In this document: in pieces, positions 15,431 through 23,983 of the stretch
Position numbering within the stretch: the stretch's first letter is position 1
Layout of the letters: each line of letters opens with the position of its first letter
Assembly (NCBI GenBank): GCA_023411215.1
Contig: JAEYOY010000010.1
Coordinates: forward strand, 1-64,000
Reading direction: 5' to 3'
Source: Bacillota bacterium
GTDB taxonomy: Bacteria; Bacillota; Clostridia; Lachnospirales; Lachnospiraceae
DNA length: 64,000 nucleotides
The notes under the pieces: model-generated
What the model saw: only the letters and a program-made list of their open reading frames with translations
Database searches by the model: none
What the model was told of the DNA's origin: nothing
Made by a program: the position numbers and the translations under genes

Positions 15431-17134
15431 TTGAATACAGGCTGTGGTAATCATATAGTCAGTGAGGAATATAGAGATTTTATTGCAGATTATGAACTGG
15501 CTTCGAGGGAAGAACTTGCCGGTAGTGATATTTGCTCTATCCAAATAGATTCAACCTTTACAGCCGTATATATTCCAGACAACTTAGTACCCGAAAAATC
15601 ACTTGATGCTTATGGCTATAAAGTATTTGTACGTTTGTTGGGATTATTGGATGAACAAAGTATCGAAGCTTCCGGTGTGAGGAGACTTCGCAATATTGCA
15701 GGTTTAAATTTACGCGGGCAAGGTGTGTTGATTGGAATTGTTGATACCGGTATTGATTATACTCACAGTGCCTTTATTAATGCGGATGGTACTTCAAGGA
15801 TTGTCTCTATATGGGATCAGACGATACAAGACGGTCCCGCTCCTGAAGGGCTCTACTATGGAACGGAATATACAAGGGAACAAATCAATAGGGCACTTCA
15901 AAGTAACGACCCAAGAGCTATCGTTCCAAGTACTGATGATATCGGACATGGTACTTTTTTAGCTGGTATTGCAGCTGGGAATGAGGATCCCGATAACGAA
16001 TTCTCGGGTGTGGTTCCGGATTCGGAAATTGTGGTTGTGAAGCTGAAATCTGCCAAAAAAAGTATTAGAGAATTCTACTTGCTAGGCGATGATGTGATAT
16101 GTTTTCAAGAAAATGATGTTATGCTGGGAGTAAAGTATTTATTAGGTATTGCAGCAGAACTCGGACGGCCAATCTCAATATGCATTGGTCTAGGAACCTC
16201 TGAGGGGGACCATGATGAAACCGGTGCATTAAGTATTTATCTATCTAGCGTGGCACAACAGAATGGGGTATCAGTCTCCATAGCTGCTGGAAATGAAGGT
16301 AACAGCAGAAATCATTTTGAAACCCTAATGTCAACGGGGACAAATTCGGAAACGGTAGAGTTAAATATAGGACCAAATTTACCAGGTCTTTATTTCGAAA
16401 TATGGGCAAATAGTCCGAATACGTTTGGTGTGGATATCATATCCCCTGGAGGAGAATATATGCCTCTAATCGTACCAAGAATTAATGAAAGACGGGAAGT
16501 AAGTTTTATTTTTGAGACGACAACCATAACCATTTATTTTCAACTAATAGGTTCAAGAGCCGGTGCACAGCTGGTTATTCTTAGACTTAGAAATCCATCA
16601 GAAGGAATCTGGCGAATTGGTATACAGAAAGTGAATAGAACGCTACCGTTGAACCTAAATATGTGGCTCCCGGTCAGAACATTCATCGGAGAAGATACCT
16701 ATTTTATAAGATCCTCGCCATATACTACGCTGACGTCACCTGGAAATGTATTTATACCAATCGTGGCGACTGCATACGATAGCGTAAATGATAGTCTATA
16801 TATAGCTGCAAGTAGAGGTTTCACCAGAACCGGACGTTTCGCTCCTTCATTGGCAGCACCTGGGGTGAACCTTATAGGCCCATCCTTGGATAACAGCTAT
16901 ACTAGAATGTCAGGAACCAGTGTTGCAGCGGCACATACGGCCGGTATAGCCGCGATGCTTCTGGAATGGGGATTAGTCAGAAGAAATCTTGATAACATGG
17001 ATGGAACCGATGTGAAGAATTTGTTATTAAGGGGTGCGAAAAGAGATTTCAATTTAACTTATCCGAATAGGGAATGGGGCTTTGGGATAATAGATGTGTT
17101 CGGTGTATTCGAGAATTTAAGAGGTAATATATAA
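15431..17134 (+). CDS. Subtilisin-like serine protease (S8 family, Csp-like)
   Basis: A 567-residue S8 peptidase with an intact triad: D105 in IGIVDTGIDYTH, H173 in DIGHGTFLAGI, S497 in SGTSVAAAHTAG. About 95 residues precede the catalytic domain, and an insert of roughly 150 residues (about 290-440, beta-rich) splits it. This layout is that of clostridial Csp-type proteases, which process germination enzymes, and of related uncharacterised S8 proteins in Lachnospiraceae. No signal peptide is visible. TTG start with GGAGGC upstream. It lies 117 bases after the LysM/GH18-like gene, so a shared role in the spore envelope is plausible but inferred. A strong terminator follows. Confidence 0.92.
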   Translation: MNTGCGNHIVSEEYRDFIADYELASREELAGSDICSIQIDSTFTAVYIPDNLVPEKSLDAYGYKVFVRLLGLLDEQSIEASGVRRLRNIAGLNLRGQGVLIGIVDTGIDYTHSAFINADGTSRIVSIWDQTIQDGPAPEGLYYGTEYTREQINRALQSNDPRAIVPSTDDIGHGTFLAGIAAGNEDPDNEFSGVVPDSEIVVVKLKSAKKSIREFYLLGDDVICFQENDVMLGVKYLLGIAAELGRPISICIGLGTSEGDHDETGALSIYLSSVAQQNGVSVSIAAGNEGNSRNHFETLMSTGTNSETVELNIGPNLPGLYFEIWANSPNTFGVDIISPGGEYMPLIVPRINERREVSFIFETTTITIYFQLIGSRAGAQLVILRLRNPSEGIWRIGIQKVNRTLPLNLNMWLPVRTFIGEDTYFIRSSPYTTLTSPGNVFIPIVATAYDSVNDSLYIAASRGFTRTGRFAPSLAAPGVNLIGPSLDNSYTRMSGTSVAAAHTAGIAAMLLEWGLVRRNLDNMDGTDVKNLLLRGAKRDFNLTYPNREWGFGIIDVFGVFENLRGNI

Positions 17135-17180
17135 AGTATCACAATACAATAGGTTATGCTGGATTCTACAGGATAAAGTA

Positions 17181-17232
17181 AGAAGGAAAGGTGATTGATG
17201 TGTCCGAATCAATCACCTTTCCTTCTATATTA
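17181..17232 (+). terminator. Terminator after the S8 protease
   Basis: An 18-bp perfect stem: AGAAGGAAAGGTGATTGA (17181-17198) with TCAATCACCTTTCCTTCT (17209-17226), then ATATTA. The inverted repeat could work on both strands. Confidence 0.85.
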
Positions 17233-17320
17233 TTAATAGTCATCAGAGGATGGAGGATTTTAGAGTCTTATGATAGGATTAATCCAGGAATGAGGGATCC
17301 TCTTAGTTGGATTTTTAAGG

Positions 17321-17349
17321 TTGTACACTTATATTGGAAATGTTAAAAT
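17321..17349 (+). promoter_or_regulatory. Promoter of the MacB/FtsX-type ABC operon
   Basis: TTGTAC (17321-17326), 17-base spacer, TAAAAT (17344-17349), about 90 bases before the GTG of the ATPase gene. The region between holds no other clear motif. Confidence 0.55.
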
Positions 17350-17436
17350 AGTACCAAATAAGGTTATGTTGTATTCAATATCAGTATTCTGGAATGGATA
17401 GGTGAGCTGTAACTGAAATCGTGAGGAGGTATTACT

Positions 17437-18120
17437 GTGGAAATTCTTAAATGCGTTGGCCTTACAAAGGTATATGGTAACGAAGATAATCGGGTTATAG
17501 CATTGGATCATGTGAATTTGAGTATTGAAATGGGAGAGTTTGTTGCAGTAGTAGGAGCCTCCGGGTCAGGAAAATCAACTTTCCTGCATATACTGGGAGG
17601 TGTTGATCAGCCAACAGAAGGAAAAGCGTTTGTGGAGGATACGGACTTATCTACTCTGGATCCTACCTCCTCAGCAATATTCAGGCGGAGAAAAGTGGGA
17701 TTGATCTATCAGTTTTACAATCTAATTCCTACATTGACAGTAGAGCGTAATATTATGATGCCTATGATTTTAGATAAGAAGAAGCCGGAAAGGGAGCATT
17801 TTGACCAGATCGTGTCATCCTTGGGAATTCAGGATAAGTTAAAAGCACTTCCTAGTCAGTTGTCAGGAGGACAGCAGCAGAGAACTGCCATTGCACGTTC
17901 CTTGCTTTACCACCCCGCATTACTTTTGGCAGATGAACCCACTGGAAATCTGGATAAGAAGAATTCCAGAGAGATTATAGAGTTGCTGAAATTGTCTAAT
18001 AAGAATTTCAAGCAAACAATAATTATGGTCACCCATGATGAGCAGCTTGCTTTCGAAGCAGACCGTATCATCACTTTTGAAGATGGCAGAATCATCTCCG
18101 ATGAGAAACGAAGGGGGTGA
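17437..18120 (+). CDS. ABC transporter ATPase (MacB/LolD type)
   Basis: A 227-residue single-domain ATPase of the lipoprotein/peptide-export branch. Walker A is GASGSGKST near residues 39-47, the signature LSGGQQQRTAIARSL near 141, Walker B LLLADEPTGNLD near 162, and the switch His is in MVTHD. The Q-loop region reads VGLIYQFYNLIPTLT, the FxNLxPxxT form typical of MacB-like ATPases. GTG start with GAGGAGGT upstream. The matching FtsX-type permease starts five bases after the stop, and a MerR-type regulator follows, so these three probably form one operon handling an antimicrobial peptide or envelope stress; the substrate is not readable. Confidence 0.93.
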   Translation: MEILKCVGLTKVYGNEDNRVIALDHVNLSIEMGEFVAVVGASGSGKSTFLHILGGVDQPTEGKAFVEDTDLSTLDPTSSAIFRRRKVGLIYQFYNLIPTLTVERNIMMPMILDKKKPEREHFDQIVSSLGIQDKLKALPSQLSGGQQQRTAIARSLLYHPALLLADEPTGNLDKKNSREIIELLKLSNKNFKQTIIMVTHDEQLAFEADRIITFEDGRIISDEKRRG

Positions 18121-18125
18121 TAAGT

Positions 18126-20318
18126 ATGTGGAAGGAGTATTCCTTTAGCTATATCAAAAAAAATAAGATCAGCAGTATATCAATTATGGTAGCGGCATTG
18201 ATCTCGGCCATGTTCTTGTCGCTTATCACTTGTGTTTTCTACAATATGTGGATCGATAATATTAATCGGATTGTCTCGGAGGAAGGAGACTGGCAGGCAA
18301 AAATTATCGGGAGTATTTCAGAAAAAGATACGCAGAGTATCAAACTTATTGGTAATGTAAGAGATGTATTAACGCTTCATACAGAAAAGGGCGTGGAAAC
18401 GTTAGTTTATCTAAATGACATGAGAAGTATCTATGAAGTACTGCCTGAGATAACCAGCATGATTGGAGTGGATACCTCCGCTGTTCTCTATCATGAAACA
18501 TTGTTGTCAGAGTATTTTATTTTTGCTCCGGAGGATAAAAGCCCACCCATGCTTCTGACCTTTTATGTAGTTGTTATGATAATTGTCGGTGTCTCATTAA
18601 TTCTGATTATTCGAAATGCTTTTTTGCGATCGATGCAGTCAAGAATCCACCAATTGGGAATTCTTCAAAGTATTGGTGCAACTCCGAAACAGCTCAGGAT
18701 TTGTTTATTACAGGAAGCATTGGTTCTATGCCTTTTACCGATTATCGCCGGCGTTGGGGGAGGAGTTGGTTTATGCCTTTTCTTTATTCGTCTTGCTAAT
18801 TCAATAGCCGGAGCTTACCGTGGAGAAAATGCAGTGTTTTCTTATCACCTAGGATTATTCCTCATCCCCTTCCTTGCATCCGTTCTTACTGTATTGTGCT
18901 CCGCATGGCTGCCGGCAAGAAAGATAAGTAAGCAAAATCCCCTACAGACCATTAAGGGAGAGGAAGAGGACTATGGTCTGCAAAAAGAGAAGAAGAGTCG
19001 TCTTATGCTTGCACTTTTCGGAATGGAGGGTGAATTGGCAGCGAAGTCCCTATATATGAGAAGAAAGGCCCTTCGAACAGCGTCTCTGTCCTTAACACTA
19101 TCCTTTTTTACATGCAGTGTTTTTCTTTGTTTTATTACTCTGTCAGGGATTAGTACGAAGTATACCTATTTTGAGAGATACAAGGATGCCTGGGATATTA
19201 TGGTGACTGTAAAAACTCAGAGTATTGATGATGTGAAAGAGACCTTGGATCATAATGTCTTAGATGGGATGGATAGCTATCATATTTATCAGAAGGCCTT
19301 AACCTATACCTGGTTGACGGAAGGTATGTTCAGCGATGAGCTTCAAACAATCGGAGGTATATCGGCACTGGCAGGTCGGGATATGGTCGTGAAGGATGGT
19401 AAATATCGAATCGAGGTTCCGATCGTGATTCTGGATGATACGAGCTTTCGTCATTATAGCGAAAATATGGAAGGCTACAATAAGGATGCAGAATGGGGAA
19501 TGATTACGGTCAATCGTATCTGGGATAATATTCATAGCAATTTTCGCAATAAGGAATATTTAAATTTTATGAAAGAGCAGGAAAATGTTGGTCTTACCTT
19601 ATACCAAAGTAAGAATGGTAAAGAATATAAGGAAGAAGTGCCAATTTTAGCCTTTACGTACAAGTTACCTGTTTTAAGAGAAGAGTACGCAAATTTTGCA
19701 TTGGTACAGGTTATGTCAGTAAACTCATGGAAGCGCATATCGGCAAAGATGAGTGTAGAAGCTCAGGAGACATATATTAATGTGCAGACGATAACGAATG
19801 ACGCAATCATGCCGGTTCAGGAAGGAATAAATCAGTTGCTCGGCGGTAAAGAATATGAGATCGAAAATCGTATCGAGGAGGAGAGCTTTAATAAGGAAAT
19901 ACAAAGGGGATACACATTAATAATTGGCGGATTATGTGGTCTCTTGGCTGTTATTGGTTTGGCTAATGTATTTTCGAATACCCTTGGAATGATAAACACG
20001 AGAAAGAGAGAATTCGCCCGTTATATATCGGTAGGTCTTTCACCACATGGTATGAGGAAGATATTGTGCATGGAGGCTCTTATAATTGGGGGTAAACCAA
20101 TCTTAATTACGATTCCTTTGACGTTATTATTTGTATTATTTGCAACATCAGCAAGCTATATCAATCCAATGGAATTTGTAGAAAACATGCCGATAATTCC
20201 TTTGCTAGTATTTGCAGGCATGATTATAGGCTGTGTTGCATTTGCATATTATATCGGTGGGAGAAAGCTTTACCAGAATAATTTGATAGAGACTCTAAGA
20301 AATGATATGCTATCTTAG
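18126..20318 (+). CDS. ABC transporter permease, FtsX-like (two FtsX domains)
   Basis: A 730-residue permease with about eight membrane segments: one near the N-terminus, three at roughly 145-265, one near 320-340, and three at the C-terminus (LIIGGLCGLLAVIGLANVF onwards). Two FtsX modules flank a large extracellular region of about 250 residues. LRICLLQEALVLCLLPIIAG and the later MRKILCMEALIIGGKPILIT are the paired FtsX core motifs (E-A-L at the membrane edge). I start at the ATG at 18126 with AAGGGGG ahead; a GTG at 18117 overlaps the end of the ATPase gene. Together with that ATPase it resembles transporters that export or sense envelope-active peptides. Confidence 0.9.
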   Translation: MWKEYSFSYIKKNKISSISIMVAALISAMFLSLITCVFYNMWIDNINRIVSEEGDWQAKIIGSISEKDTQSIKLIGNVRDVLTLHTEKGVETLVYLNDMRSIYEVLPEITSMIGVDTSAVLYHETLLSEYFIFAPEDKSPPMLLTFYVVVMIIVGVSLILIIRNAFLRSMQSRIHQLGILQSIGATPKQLRICLLQEALVLCLLPIIAGVGGGVGLCLFFIRLANSIAGAYRGENAVFSYHLGLFLIPFLASVLTVLCSAWLPARKISKQNPLQTIKGEEEDYGLQKEKKSRLMLALFGMEGELAAKSLYMRRKALRTASLSLTLSFFTCSVFLCFITLSGISTKYTYFERYKDAWDIMVTVKTQSIDDVKETLDHNVLDGMDSYHIYQKALTYTWLTEGMFSDELQTIGGISALAGRDMVVKDGKYRIEVPIVILDDTSFRHYSENMEGYNKDAEWGMITVNRIWDNIHSNFRNKEYLNFMKEQENVGLTLYQSKNGKEYKEEVPILAFTYKLPVLREEYANFALVQVMSVNSWKRISAKMSVEAQETYINVQTITNDAIMPVQEGINQLLGGKEYEIENRIEEESFNKEIQRGYTLIIGGLCGLLAVIGLANVFSNTLGMINTRKREFARYISVGLSPHGMRKILCMEALIIGGKPILITIPLTLLFVLFATSASYINPMEFVENMPIIPLLVFAGMIIGCVAFAYYIGGRKLYQNNLIETLRNDMLS

Positions 20319-20374
20319 GTATATGATAATAACGCTGGAAGAAAAGCCGTATACCAAGGAAAGGAGGCGGTAGT

Positions 20375-21124
20375 TTGAAAACCTACAAAACGGCACAGAT
20401 AGCTAACATCATCGGTGTTCATCCGAATACGATACGTTTTTATGAGGAGATGAAGCTACTACCGATTATACCTAGAACAGAAAGCGGCTATCGTGTTTTT
20501 AATGACAGACATCTTGACCAGCTTTGGCTGCTCCGCACCGCCTTTCGTGCAGAGATAATCAGCGACAGACTCAGACAGGAAGTTTATCAAATAGTGAAGA
20601 CAGCGGCCGCAGAGGATATCTGTGGAGCATACCAAGGCACACAACGATACTTGGAACATCTTCGGGAAGAAAAAGCAAAGGCGGAAGAAGCAATCCGAAT
20701 CACACTGGATCTCATTGAGGATACCGGAAAGCAGGAAGAACCTGTTGTATACAGGGGCAGACTAGAAGTTGCAGAAATTCTGGGAATCACCATTGACGTT
20801 CTACGTGATTGGGAAAGAAACGGCTTAATAAAGGTACCAAGAGCTTCTAACGGCCACACAGAATATGGACGAAAAGAGATGAATCGTCTGAAAATTATCC
20901 GCACACTTCGCAATGCCCATTATTCCATGATGTCTATCCTACGTATGTTGAATCGACTGGATCAGGGAGATAAAAACGTCCGTAAGGCTATCAACACACC
21001 AGGGGAAGACGAAGACATTGTAGGTGCTGCCGACCGATATATAACGGCGCTAAGCCTGGCAGAAAAGGATGCGCAGGAGATGCTTGGGATTCTCGATGAT
21101 ATGCGTTGTAAACTTCATAGTTAG
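20375..21124 (+). CDS. Regulator with two MerR-type DNA-binding domains
   Basis: A 249-residue protein in which MerR winged-helix domains occur twice. The first (residues about 3-70) has YKTAQIANIIGVHPNTIRFY then GYRVFNDRHLDQL. The second (about 127-190) has LEVAEILGITIDVLRDWERN then NGHTEYGRKEMNRLKIIRTL. A helical stretch between them (about 85-120, Lys/Glu-rich) and another at the C-terminus could form the dimer coiled coils. Ordinary MerR proteins have one such domain. TTG start with AAGGAGGCGG upstream. It follows the FtsX permease by 56 bases and is the likely regulator of that operon. No ligand-binding cysteines are evident. Confidence 0.88.
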   Translation: MKTYKTAQIANIIGVHPNTIRFYEEMKLLPIIPRTESGYRVFNDRHLDQLWLLRTAFRAEIISDRLRQEVYQIVKTAAAEDICGAYQGTQRYLEHLREEKAKAEEAIRITLDLIEDTGKQEEPVVYRGRLEVAEILGITIDVLRDWERNGLIKVPRASNGHTEYGRKEMNRLKIIRTLRNAHYSMMSILRMLNRLDQGDKNVRKAINTPGEDEDIVGAADRYITALSLAEKDAQEMLGILDDMRCKLHS

Positions 21125-21164
21125 ACTTCATATAATGTAATAAAAATCAGTAAAGGAAAACAAT

Positions 21165-21782
21165 ATGAGGTATAACGGAAGAAATTTATACAATAGTAAT
21201 ATTGACTCAGAGAGGAATAACATGCGTAATGAGAGACACCCCTCCGCATTTTATCGAAATCCGAAGTATTCTCCGAAACATGATCAAATTGAAAACGATC
21301 GGGTACAACTTGTTGACCAAGAGAAATATTATTATAACGATTATAGGACTAATCGTCATTACTATAATACGAAAAGAGATTATGGTCTGGAACCGTTTGT
21401 GGTTAATATTCATGAAGCTGCGAAGCAAAACGATTATTTCCGTATTGCTTTATGGACGGGAGAACATCTACAGCTCACTTTAATGAGTATCAATGTAGGA
21501 GAAGATATCGGGTTAGAGTGCCATCCTGACCTTGATCAATTCATACGTATTGAAGAAGGTCAGGGAATAGTTCTCATGGGAGATAATAAAAACAGATTGG
21601 ATTTTAAAGCAAAGGTCTCTGATGATTTTGCTTTCATAATACCTGCCGGAACTTGGCATAATCTCATTAATACCGGTCGTAATCAACTAAAATTATACTC
21701 GATCTATGCACCGCCTCAGCATCCATGGGGTACGATTCATGAAACAAAAGCGGATGCCGTTGCGGCGGAACACAATCATTAA
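21165..21782 (+). CDS. Cupin-domain protein with Tyr/Asn-rich N-terminal extension
   Basis: 205 residues. The C-terminal half is a cupin barrel: motif 1 is GLECHPDLDQFIRIEEGQG and motif 2 is PAGTWHNLINTG. Motif 1 keeps one His but has Asp and Gln where the usual second His and Glu sit, a variant common in a mannose-6-phosphate-isomerase-like group; motif 2 keeps its His. The first 75 residues are low-complexity, rich in Tyr, Asn, Arg and Lys, reminiscent of spore-coat proteins. A second start (ATG at 21222, with AGAGGAA upstream) would shorten this extension. The function of this cupin type is not established. A terminator hairpin follows. Confidence 0.85.
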   Translation: MRYNGRNLYNSNIDSERNNMRNERHPSAFYRNPKYSPKHDQIENDRVQLVDQEKYYYNDYRTNRHYYNTKRDYGLEPFVVNIHEAAKQNDYFRIALWTGEHLQLTLMSINVGEDIGLECHPDLDQFIRIEEGQGIVLMGDNKNRLDFKAKVSDDFAFIIPAGTWHNLINTGRNQLKLYSIYAPPQHPWGTIHETKADAVAAEHNH

Positions 21783-22111
21783 TTATCGAAGAGCTGTTTC
21801 ATAACGCGAATGTAGCGGAAGGAAAGGACAGGAGGCATCCTGTTCTTTTCTTCATTTAGTGCGCCCAGCATGGGCGCAATCTCAACAGCCTTATTGGTAT
21901 TAATTGAAACGAAACCCAAAGAACGCAATATTTTTTGTAAAAAATAATGACAAAATATACATTATATGTTAACCTGTTTATGGTAATGTTGGTAAAAATG
22001 ACGTAATCGTTTTCTGTTTATCTTGCTATATTATCAATATTAGACATTTTATAGAGAAGAAACAGAGGATATTTTACATGCTCTGAACAATAAATAAAAG
22101 GATCGGTACGT
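21783..22111. other. 329-bp gap before the YesM-type kinase
   Basis: Apart from the two hairpins, I see no gene. A possible promoter is TTGTAA at 21935-21940 with TACATT at 21958-21963 (17-base spacer), which would leave a leader of about 140 bases before the kinase gene. Confidence 0.35.
21821..21853 (+). terminator. Terminator after the cupin gene
   Basis: GGAAAGGACAGG pairs with CCTGTTCTTTTC (21839-21850, G-U pairs allowed), followed by TTC. A second small hairpin, GCGCCC-AGCAT-GGGCGC, lies at 21861-21877. Confidence 0.65.
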
Positions 22112-23920
22112 ATGTTACATAAAATAATGGTCAAAACATTTTTATCCTTCAATCTATTTACTAAACTAATGATAATGCTATTGTTAATTTCAATCCTTCC
22201 TATTTTCTTGATTCAATTCACATCATATAAGATAAGTACATCTACGATAGAGAAACAGACGAAGGAGCTGATAATGGCGAACCTTCGGCAAACCAGTAAT
22301 AGCGTAGAGGGATTTTTTCATGCCTATGACAATATTATATTAGATATTTATACTGACAGCAGTTATATTGATAATTTAAAGTATATCAATGTGTGGGATA
22401 CCAAGAATTACTTTATTGCAAAGCATCAAATAGAGCAAAAACTTGAGAATATTGTTTATGCTTATCCGGAGATTCTAGGCATTGCAATCGTTGGTTTAAA
22501 TGGGGATGCAACCTTCTACGATGCAGTTACTCTATCCGGTGAAGAAAGCTATTGTTTTGATGTGAGTGATATAAGAACAGATTCAATGTTTAAAGATTCT
22601 TTAAAAGAAAAGCATGCCATATATTCCTGTACAATTCATAAATCTGATCGCAATTACGGGAACAAAAATTATTTTTACATAGCACATCAGTTAACCGATT
22701 TCAATAATTATAAGAACGGTCCGGTTGGAAGTATTATTTTATGTATCGATGAAAGCGCTCTTCGAACTATATATTCAGCCGGCATGGATTTTAATTCAAA
22801 TCTAACCTTTCTGATAAATCAGAAGGGAGATATTATATCATTCCCGTTGGAAACATATGTTGGATCAAAGTTGAATTACGGGTACGGTAATGACATTATT
22901 ACTTCGACTAAAGAGTTCTTTACGAATAATAATTTTATGGATTCCAAGCAACTAGAAGTACATGTCAGCAGTATTAAGAACGGAGCATTTATACTGATTA
23001 ATGTACAGAATCTAACCTATGCATTAAAGGATGTCCAGAATATTTCCAAGATAATTGTGTTTATCGGAATACTTTTCGGTATTGTATGTATTTTTATTGC
23101 CATGTCATTTGCAGGCGGAACTGATAAATCAGTTAAGAAAATAATACATGCCATGGGAAAAGCAGATAAGGGCGATTATGATATCCAAATAAACTTGGAG
23201 GGAAAAGATGAGTTTGCAAAAATTGCGCATCATTTTAACGATATGATTGTTCGTATCAAGGAATCAAATCAACAGGAAAAGGATGCCTTGGTTAGAAAAA
23301 AGAATGCGGAGATCAAATCTTTAGAGGCACAAATTAATCCTCATTTTTTATATAATACTTTGGATGCCATTAATTGGGTTGCAGTAGAACATGAAGAATT
23401 TCATATTAGTAAGATGCTCATTAATTTAGCCAATATATTAAGATACAGTATCCATAGATGCAATGAAATCGTAACCCTGCAGGAAGAATTGGAGTATCTA
23501 AAAAAATATATCTATTTACAGCAAGAGCGGTTTTGCTATTCATTCCAATTTATGATCCATATCGATGATGCGCTACAAGATTGTAGAATACATAAATTAC
23601 TTATACAACCTTTAATTGAAAATATCCTCGTTCATGGTTTTCCGGGCAGTACGGGACATGATGAAATCGATATAGAGATTCAGATGCAATACGATACTTA
23701 CCTTCAAATTCGGATAAAGGACAATGGGAAGGGGATGTCCAAGGAATTAGTGGAGCAATTTAATAATTACGATTATCGACAGGATACAGTCGGTACAAGC
23801 ATTGGTGTGAGAAATGTAATTACCAGAATGAAATTATATTATGGAAGCAACAGTTATTTTCATGTGGATTCTGGCGAATCGGGAACAATTGTAACACTTA
23901 TGATCCCATATGAGATATAA
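22112..23920 (+). CDS. Sensor histidine kinase, YesM type
   Basis: A membrane sensor of 602 residues. Membrane segments lie at about residues 14-38 and 306-330, enclosing a Cache-like extracellular region. A HAMP domain follows, then the His_kinase/HATPase module of the YesM/LytS class. The phospho-acceptor motif is SLEAQINPHFLYNTLDAINW with the His near residue 411; ATP-binding motifs are LLIQPLIENILVHGF and IRIKDNGKGM. Such kinases pair with AraC-type response regulators to control carbohydrate transporters and enzymes. The response regulator gene follows after 63 bases, and a binding-protein gene after that, so an extracellular sugar or oligosaccharide is the probable signal. Confidence 0.93.
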   Translation: MLHKIMVKTFLSFNLFTKLMIMLLLISILPIFLIQFTSYKISTSTIEKQTKELIMANLRQTSNSVEGFFHAYDNIILDIYTDSSYIDNLKYINVWDTKNYFIAKHQIEQKLENIVYAYPEILGIAIVGLNGDATFYDAVTLSGEESYCFDVSDIRTDSMFKDSLKEKHAIYSCTIHKSDRNYGNKNYFYIAHQLTDFNNYKNGPVGSIILCIDESALRTIYSAGMDFNSNLTFLINQKGDIISFPLETYVGSKLNYGYGNDIITSTKEFFTNNNFMDSKQLEVHVSSIKNGAFILINVQNLTYALKDVQNISKIIVFIGILFGIVCIFIAMSFAGGTDKSVKKIIHAMGKADKGDYDIQINLEGKDEFAKIAHHFNDMIVRIKESNQQEKDALVRKKNAEIKSLEAQINPHFLYNTLDAINWVAVEHEEFHISKMLINLANILRYSIHRCNEIVTLQEELEYLKKYIYLQQERFCYSFQFMIHIDDALQDCRIHKLLIQPLIENILVHGFPGSTGHDEIDIEIQMQYDTYLQIRIKDNGKGMSKELVEQFNNYDYRQDTVGTSIGVRNVITRMKLYYGSNSYFHVDSGESGTIVTLMIPYEI

Positions 23921-23983
23921 ATCAATAGATGCAGTGAGGATAGATGTAATGCATCAGTAAAGTAGATGTGTCGGAGGAGATTA

